In this document: positions 56,648 to 64,000 of the stretch, piece after piece | Layout of the letters: the number at the start of each line of letters is the position of its first letter | How positions within the stretch are numbered: the stretch's first letter is position 1 | From: Limnomonas spitsbergensis | Lineage: Eukaryota; Chlorophyta; Chlorophyceae; Chlamydomonadales | Direction: 5' to 3' | Assembly (NCBI GenBank): GCA_037349105.1 | Contig: JAYJMM010000120.1 | Location: forward strand, 5,150,001-5,214,000 | DNA length: 64,000 bases | Made by a program: the position numbers and the translations under genes | The notes under the pieces: generated by a model | Told to the model about the DNA's origin: nothing | Seen by the model: only the letters and a program-made list of their open reading frames with translations | Databases searched by the model: none

Positions 56648-58126
56648 TCGCGCGCGAGCATTAGTCGGCACTCAATAGCCTGGCTGAGCCCAGTACACAA
56701 ATTGACTGTTGGCATGGACTGTGATCTCCTAACGAATGGAAATATGCCAGTGTAGGGGTAGCCACAAATACCATGGCGAGGAAAACAAATCTGGTGGACA
56801 TGAACATGAGGTATTTTAGGTTCAGGCTCTGTCACAATGTTGCTGATGCTTTCTTCGTGCTCGTGCTAGGTTCCAAGTACATCGGCCACCTCGGTGTTAT
56901 TTGTGAGCAATGCACAGCCGGTCACGAAATCTTGCAGCTTTCAGCCCCTCAAGCGAAAAGGTTGGATGGAAGGGAGGGACCTGGCTAGCATATGAGATAT
57001 TCCCATGACGAGATATTATATATGTGGATCTATGCCCTGCTCAGAAAGATACGAAACATTCCCTGTCTTGCCCAGCCGGCAGAGGCAATGTTGACAAAAA
57101 TGTTGACAAAAATCACGAGGCCCATTTGCCCACCTCCGACAACAGTGGGTTTTGTTAGCTGGAAACAGAGCTTTGAGACCAGACCAGGCTTACATGCAAG
57201 GCACATGTACAGGCAATCACAGCACCTGAGTAGGGACACTTTTAATCCAACCAATGCAGCATGGGGGCCCATCAACCCCGACTGAAAATGAACTTCACAA
57301 CGGACAGCTCACCCCCAAGAGACAAAGCCCCCTCCAAAAAAGGAAAGGGAATTGAAGGGGTCACTTGGCTACCAGATCCTCAGCTAGCTACAGTCAAGGC
57401 ACAGCCAAAGCAGAAATAAAGAGGAGCAAAACAGCATCATGGACTGTTTGAAGTAACGTATGTACAGTTTGTGACCCATAGTAGAAGCGCCTCGACGAGC
57501 TGATAAAAAACACCCTTTGCATGCCTATTAGGTTTGACTGAAACATTTGAATTTCAAGGGGGTTCGGAGGCGGTACGTGGGTGGGTGGTAGGCTTGGTTG
57601 CTCGTCTTTATTTTAGGGCATGGGGCGAGGCATGGGGTCCCGGTTTTTTGCCCCCCTCCCACGTATAACTTCCTGGGCTCGGGTGAATTCTTTTTGCCAC
57701 TTTCAATCTGGGCGTTTTAGACAGACGACCACAGACGCATGGTTTCGGCGTGTGAACATTAACAGCGTTCCGGCATATAGATTTGCTGAATCCAGGAAAG
57801 ATATGAGGAAAAAGTTCCACGAAGCTTAAATTGAGTCGCAGGCGTCAGGCACAGTTATGATGGACAGGGACAGTAATAATGGACAAGGGCGCAGCCGACA
57901 AAACCACTCGAGCGTCCACACCTTTTCATACAGGTGTGGGAAATAATCCAGGCTAACCTGTTACCGCCCTGAACTCTGCACTCCATCACATGCTATGACA
58001 TCTACTGAGCAACAGGTCATGTTGTAGGGCCCTGATCACAACTCCTATAATCTCCTTGCTTATTCGCATGGCACGCCTTATCAGCAGGGATGATCCAACT
58101 CCCGAGGTTATCTACAGGAAGTCCAA
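56648..58126. other. Intergenic region, no gene recognised
   Basis: It begins with the duplicate of the preceding sequence (56655-56720). The rest, including the probable 3' UTR of the phosphatase gene, shows short open frames with no recognisable motif. Confidence 0.5.
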
Positions 58127-60289
58127 TCAGCGAGCTCTCCCGCCCTTGCCCTTGGTCTCTGAGGGCTTCAAGATCTGTACAAGGATTGGGATCAGGATTT
58201 AAGGGTACTCATGATCACAAAGTGTCCGGCAACAGGAATCCGGACAAAAACAAACTAGCCACACCAAGTCACCCTATATGCCTATGCTGCACAGCGCATT
58301 TTAGTTGGAGTCCCCCAGTTGTGTTTTATAAAGATATCAATCATCATGCCCTGTTGCTCTCCCATCAGGACCTTTTGCTCACCTGGAAAGAGCACATGAG
58401 GGTCTCGTCCACGCTCATCATGGCACCGGCATTCTCAAACTCTCCACAATAATTTGGAGCCGAGAAAATGGTCACAAGCTGGCGCTTGGCGAAGAACTCA
58501 TAGCCCTCTTCAACGACCTGCATTGCGGAACCAGGGGTTTGAAAACCCCACAGCGAAAGCAACCCTAAAGACGCAGAGATGTTCAGACATTGTTTCAAAC
58601 TTGTCATACAATTTGCACCTCCTCGATAACAACGACTCAGTACTGTTATTTTCTTTTATCAGAGGGGGCGAAGGGCATGCAGTTACCTGATGAGCTCGGC
58701 AAACCAGGTCCAGGTCGTGCTTTTGAAGGAACTCCGTTACGCAATCCGGGCCAAACGTGTATGACACGCCCCGGTCGTTTTCTCCCCAACCCTGGATGTC
58801 TTTGTCAGGATCGGCCCAGAGGAGGTCGCAGAGCAATCCAGAATCTGGGACGTCTGTGGGTCGCGCTATCCTCTTGATTTGCTCCAACGACTTGAGCTCA
58901 GGCGACAGCCCTCCATGCATGCACAGGATCTGCATGGGGACACGCGGGAACTGAGCTTGGACCCTGACAGACATGGACATCAGAAGTCAATACAACTGTC
59001 CGGCCAGGGATACTCCATGGTAAGCCGGGTGCTGCTCTATACAGTCTATCTTTGTGCAACTCGCAAACAGAGAAGCCCCGAGTGACGCGCAATCACAGAG
59101 CTTCCACTCATGTTTGTCACCCAAGAATCAGCCAACTCTCATGAAGACACAGTGTGTCTCAGGGCCACCATGTCATGGAACTGCATCTCTTCGGGGTCCC
59201 ATGTGTGGCATAGCATCTGTCATGGCCCCCCAAAAGGGGACTATATCTCTTCAAGGCTCCATATCATGGGACAGCACTACTGTACCTTCTCATCAATGAG
59301 TGCTGATACTGGCAGGCAGTTGAAGCAGTCCGTGAACGTCCGCCAGAGGCGGATGTTGTACCGACGCTTGCACTCGTCATAGAAGCCGTAGATGCGGTTG
59401 ATGGATGCGCACTCGTGATTTCCACGAAGGAGGAAAAAGTTCTCGGGGTACTTGATCTACAGCGCAAGGGACAGCAACTGCCTGAGCTGTAGCCAGATAT
59501 ATTCAATCATATGCAAGCATGCTGGAAGGGAGGGTGGAGCAACACCTGGGGCAAACATATCTAAGCAAGGGTCTGTTTCCAACTGCGTGTCGACCTTACC
59601 CAGGATGTGCTTCACATGCCACTCCGGCATGCATTAATTTCCTTTCCCAGCAAGACAAGTATTTACCTTGAATGAGAGCAACAAGCAAATTGTCTCGAGG
59701 CTGTGCTTGCCCCGGTCCACGTAGTCACCCAGAAAGAGGTAGTTCGCCTCAGGGGGGAACCCACCATACTCGAACAGCCTCAGGAGGTCAGAATACTGTC
59801 CGTGGATGTCACCTGGGCAAGACGGACATAAGAGACATATCATGATTAGAGATTAACATCTGCAAACCAATGCAGCCAAAGCTCCAGTTCTAAACGTACA
59901 CGGTAAGTGCATCATGCGCACATTCTTGGACATCCCAAATGCATTCCACAGCTCACCGCAAATCTTGATAGGGGCCTCCAGTTCCAACAGGTTTGGCTGC
60001 GCCATGCAGATCTCCTTCGCCATTAGGCAAATTTGGCGAATCTCATTCTCGGCAAGCTGCACTGATTTCCCCGGCCTACACACCGGACAAAAACGAATAA
60101 GCAAAAGCCCCCAATCTAACGGCGCTGCGGCTAAAGAGTCTGACCTTGCCTCCCTAACGCTGAGGAGCCTCTCGATAATTTCATCAATCTGGATGATATC
60201 CTGTTGGGACGGTGTCTTCGTTTAGACATGTTCACTTCAACTTCGGCGAAGACCTTTGAGGCATGGAGTCGATATCAAAGCCTTACCAT
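58127..60289 (-). CDS. Serine/threonine protein phosphatase PP1 catalytic subunit
   Basis: Metal-dependent phosphoprotein phosphatase of the PPP family that removes phosphate from Ser/Thr and works with regulatory subunits. Eight exons on the - strand: 60287-60289, 60145-60200, 59957-60075, 59667-59812, 59286-59456, 58687-58929, 58383-58517, 58127-58174. They join to 306 residues, the normal PP1 length, with all phases consistent. Signature motifs in order: GDIHGQ, GDYVDRG, RGNHE, and SAPNYCGEF near the end. [17 protein letters not shown] and [11 protein letters not shown] are PP1-like rather than PP2A-like. The C-terminus is short and basic (KGKGGRAR). The first coding exon contributes only the ATG, directly before a GTAAGG donor. 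It reads in the same direction as the NPL4 gene behind it. Confidence 0.96.
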
Positions 60290-61043
60290 GGCTTAATTTA
60301 GAACTCCAGGAAGGTATGCCGTCTCAAGAGAGTTCTAATTAAAGTGATTGTGTCCAGGATTGTTCGTCAAACCACATAATCCTGCTACACTAGGACAGTG
60401 AGACGACTATAATAGCCTGGTGACGAGATGTGCTATCGCTGCTTCAATGTTTCTGGCACTCTAGAAATGCGGTACAGCATCATGGCAGGCCCACAAGCCA
60501 CGTAGTGTTTCCAGTCGTTGCGTGCCGGTCAGGGTACCCTAATTGCGTTCATCTCGATACCTTTAGAAAATCAGCAGTCGGTCGTATGCAAGTGTCGCAT
60601 CATGCTTGATGTATTCTAAGAGGGCAGATCCAGGGGTGGGCAAAATAAATGTGGCATTTCATTCAGAACTGGTCATCTCATGAAATAATTACCACACCTG
60701 ATACCACCTCCTCAGTTATTATGAATATCATATTTCTTCCAGCAGGATACGGTAGGATGAGTACTCTCAGAGTCTGTTCAAACTGTCTGTTTAAGGAGCT
60801 ACTTAAACATTCATTGAACCAGTTTGAACTGGCCGGTAATGCCTCATAAGAAAAGCTCATTTAGGTCCCAGTGGTTCAATCCACAAAGGTTGTATGGCAC
60901 AGTGCAGCTCTAGGACTCTGCACTGGACAAGCCACCGTTGCTCAGGCCCGCTCAGCACTAGTCGGGCCCAACAACAGCATTCAGTACTGCATAGCGTGTG
61001 CTTAGTACTGGTATACAGGCGTTATTACTGTCATAGGACTCCC
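60290..61043. other. Intergenic region between NPL4-like and PP1 genes
   Basis: This stretch of 754 bp must hold the 3' UTR of the NPL4-like gene and the promoter and 5' UTR of the PP1 gene, both on the - strand. I see no TATA box or other site that I can support, and no coding signal. Confidence 0.5.
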
Positions 61044-64000
61044 TCAAGCTGAGATGCCAGCGATGTGGTCAATAATCATTCTGTATCCTTCCATGATAGG
61101 CTTCTGATCCTTGACGGCGTCGCACAACAGAATCATGTCATTTGAGTCTAGGTTGGGCTGCTTGGATAGCCAAAGCAGCAGATGCAGGTCGGACAGTCTC
61201 TCCACATAGCTCTTGGACCCAGTTTTTCTTAGGTACTCGCGGAGGTCAGTCTTTCCCTGAAAAAACAATAAACAACACATTCAGACCCAGAAGAAGTTAT
61301 AATGCGCATCCTCATCAAGTCATCACTCATCAGTGCATGAAATGTTCTTAAATTTCCTGATGCCGGGGCACACAGCGATCTTGAAGTATACACTCCCTTG
61401 GCCCAGCTGCCGAAAGCATGCCATATACTGGTATCTTACTAAGTTATGAACTCCAAAAAGGTTCAATCCAGCACTCACTTGCGGCAGCAACCTGTTCTCT
61501 ACTGGGAAGCCAGTTTGCAAGCGACCATCGTGGCTTGTGATCGACGCGGGACAGAGGAAGTAGTCATTATCCACCTCATCAGCATCCTTGCCTGGCGACA
61601 AGGCAGAGTATGAGCAGGCAAGGGAGGAGCTTAACAGAGCAGCAAGGGACAAAGGTTGCAGGGCATGCACTGAACCATCTGGGAGCATCATGGCCCATGG
61701 ATAATGCAGGATCCACATACTGGCAACGGCAATAGGGTGCTCCATGGCCCGTTGATGCAGGAATCAGCAGGATCAGAAACTCAATAAAGTAACATACTTG
61801 CAACAATGATCGCCTGCTCAACACTGGGCTCCTTGGGGTTGCACATCTTCGAAACTCCCACCAGAGGCTCCCCCTCCTTCGGTGGCAGGATCCAGCCTTC
61901 CTTGGCCAACCTAAAGAACAAACAGCAGTTGCGTCCATTGAGTTTAGCGGAGGAGCTGCGAAGACTCCTGCGAGCCCCCCAAATATGCTGCAACATGCAT
62001 GGCACCTCATGTCCTCGTCCATGATGAGAAGAGGAGGATTTTAGTGCACGATTGTTGGCTCTATCAATGGCAAAGCAGCCGGCCAGGTGTACCCACTTGA
62101 CGCATTGCTCAGAGCACTGGAAAACCTCGAAGTGCACGTTGCCCCCTTGAGCGTTTTCCTCCCACGATGCCATCACTGTTGCACACTGTTCTCCCAGCTC
62201 CTCCTGGCAATTTTTCAACAGATTCAACATGAAACTCCGCTGTACATAGATCTTTAGCATCGGTACAGTTTAAGTTACAGTGGAGGTTGCTGTTTATTTT
62301 TCTGGCTATGAGTCCATCTTTGATTGAGCCCAAACTTTGACCGGCATACAGCCGCAGGCTCCTGCAGCATGGCTGGCCTCGTATGGGGCCCTTGGCCGGA
62401 GTTAATTGAATTGCAACCGACCACTAAAAAAGTATCGCTGCTGTGGCGCTGTAGAACACCTTGCGCGGCTGTTATTTCACGATCTTGAAGTTTAGCCGGA
62501 AGTCAGGCAGCAAAAAAAACTGTACGGTATTCCATGTTATGTTATTATACTGGCACTGAGACAAGAGCTCAAATGCCATCACCCACCTGCATGGCTGCCG
62601 TCTGCAGCAACTCCCCCGTGTGCATGATGTAGTCGCGCTCTTGCTTACTCTGGCTGAAGATCCAGCCCACCTTGTGAAAGCCCAACAAGCCTGCAAGGAA
62701 GTCCACCTGAGCCTCCTCGGGTGTGTGCCTGAGGTAGGAGAAACAGGCAGGCAAAGGGGACACGCAACTTAAACAAAAAACGTAATCATCCCTAGCATGC
62801 GTTGCTGTGTGGAATTGTTCTGCTTGGCAGTCGGGCCTAATTGCACGTGCCGAGGCGCAGGTGCAGAGAGAACCCAGCTATGCTGGAGTGCTTTGATGTG
62901 CATACCGCCAGCACTAGGTTACACCATGGAGCGCTGGATCATGCTAGGAGGCAAGCAGTTGCTGACCACAGTCCATGGCTGTGGTCAGCAACTGCTTGCC
63001 TCCTAGCATGATCCAGCGCTCCTGTGTTCATCATCCACAGTGGCCCACCTCTTCATGCTGAGGCTCAGCGCACTGCCATCCTGAGGCGGCTCGTAGATGA
63101 AGTCGACCTTCACCTTGCCGCCCTCCTCCACAACACCGTACAGGATACCACCCCGCTTGATATTAAAGCCAAGAGCACCTGCAATGCAAAGAGAACACGC
63201 TACCCGGTTCAGCAGCTGAAATTGTGACAGCAGCATGTAAGGGGCATGGTTTGAACCCTCATGCTAGTCATATTCCATATGCCGGCTTCTGAATAGCACA
63301 CAATCATTAAGACCGGGCTTAATGCCACGGGCCGGTGCACTGGAGCTGACTATCAGCAACCTTGAACATAAGATCCAGTTTGCACCTTGAACATAAAGCT
63401 GGAAGGCGTCAGCGGCAAACCGGTCAAAGGACACAGACTCAATCTTGGCCTTTTCTTGTCTCTCAATGCGTGTCTGTTTGGCCATGACATCCTTCATCGT
63501 GACGCACTGGCCGAATTCTCGAGCTGCGGAAGAGGAGCATGGCAAGTAAGCATGGCTCAAGAATCGAAGCATGTGGTTCAGCGATACAGCAAGTGTCAAG
63601 AATCACAAATACACAGACGTAGCCACAAAGGTGCGGATAGAAGCATAGCCTGTCAGAAAAACAGCATGCCACCAGGGGCAGCCCGGGTGCTGATTTCTGA
63701 ACCGCATTAAGGGGGAAATGAAGGAGCATCACCAGGTCACTCCAGGCCCGGTCGGGCTCACCTTCAAACGCGGACTTGCGTACGACGGGTTCAACCTGCC
63801 TCTCTCCACTGTACAGCATGTAAAGCATATCACCGTGGGAGACACCTGCCTTTGCAAGAGACTTGGCGCCACTATCCAAATCGCGGAAAGCCTGCCCAAT
63901 GCGTGTCAGGAACAAGAGCTTTGTAAGGAGCGGAAGCACGGAAATCAGGGGGAAATATCATGGGCGGAGAAGAAAAATAGGCTTTTGAAAGGCAGCGTGA
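61044..64000 (-). CDS. NPL4: NPL4-like cofactor of CDC48/p97, 5'-partial
   Basis: NPL4 with UFD1 recruits ubiquitinated substrates to the CDC48/p97 ATPase for extraction and degradation. Visible exons (- strand): 63762-63891, 63386-63523, 63049-63178, 62587-62728, 62097-62203, 61798-61910, 61479-61591, 61044-61256. All join in frame to 361 residues. Diagnostic motifs: GDMLYMLYSGER near the end of the N-terminal ubiquitin-like domain; RIERQEKAKIESVSFDR; KRGGILYG and VDFIYEPPQ in the MPN-like core; LGFHKVGWIF; HFEVFQCSEQCVK; DEVDNDYFLCP; and PVENR. This matches the plant NPL4 layout. About 50 N-terminal residues (most of the ubiquitin-like domain) lie beyond the right edge. Intron 62729-63048 carries a 44-bp perfect hairpin. 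Confidence 0.93.
62928..63022. repeat. Perfect inverted repeat, 44-bp arms, in an NPL4 intron
   Basis: Arms 62928-62971 and 62979-63022 are exactly complementary around a 7-nt spacer. On the NPL4 transcript the hairpin starts 26 nt after the donor at 63048. It could be a small-RNA precursor, a young fold-back element or, less likely, an assembly artefact. Confidence 0.95.

Noticed and set aside
57600..57830. Small frames on both strands
   Set aside because: Short, mutually overlapping, without motifs or splice context.

Overview
The window looks like nuclear DNA of a green alga (Chlorophyta, possibly Trebouxiophyceae; I cannot name a species). The genes are split by many spliceosomal introns, the introns carry TTTAGGG/CCCTAAA-like telomeric tracts, the NPL4 gene is of the plant type, and the dominant feature is a giant intron-split modular type I polyketide synthase (PKS), a class known from green algae.

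Layout. About 1-2576: the end of an intron (or upstream DNA) filled by a 12-bp satellite of about 157 copies. 2577-55471, + strand: one PKS gene, 5' end outside the window. I could join 32 exons by GT-AG (two GC-AG) junctions, and the reading frame stays open through every junction, giving 8,151 visible residues. Visible domains in order: ER-KR-ACP-ACP (end of a module that starts upstream); three full modules KS-DH-(psiKR)-ER-KR-ACP-ACP; then a terminal KS and a unique C-terminal region of about 410 residues. No acyltransferase (no GHSxG), methyltransferase or thioesterase is visible, so loading is probably by an acyltransferase acting in trans and release is unexplained. Each full module has the residues for complete beta-carbon reduction, so a saturated or nearly saturated chain is the natural prediction. 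55472-58126: intergenic, with a dispersed-repeat copy and a decayed ORF. 58127-60289, - strand: a complete 8-exon PP1-type serine/threonine phosphatase catalytic subunit (306 aa). 61044 to the right edge, - strand: an NPL4-like CDC48/p97 cofactor, 8 exons visible, 5' end cut by the window.

The PKS introns (about 28 kb) are the most unusual part. Most long ones hold tandem or dispersed copies of their own splice junctions: repeat units that contain the acceptor AG plus the first bases of the next exon, or the last exon bases plus the donor GT. Some have expanded into minisatellites; the largest is a 66-bp unit in about 69 copies. Several introns share AGGT-containing direct repeats at their two ends. 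Three strong inverted repeats (two with perfect arms of 40 and 44 bp) also lie in introns. Together these suggest junction-centred tandem duplication as a continuing source of intron growth, and perhaps intron gain, in this gene. The ER and ACP coding units of different modules are nearly identical, which points to recent module duplication and gene conversion.
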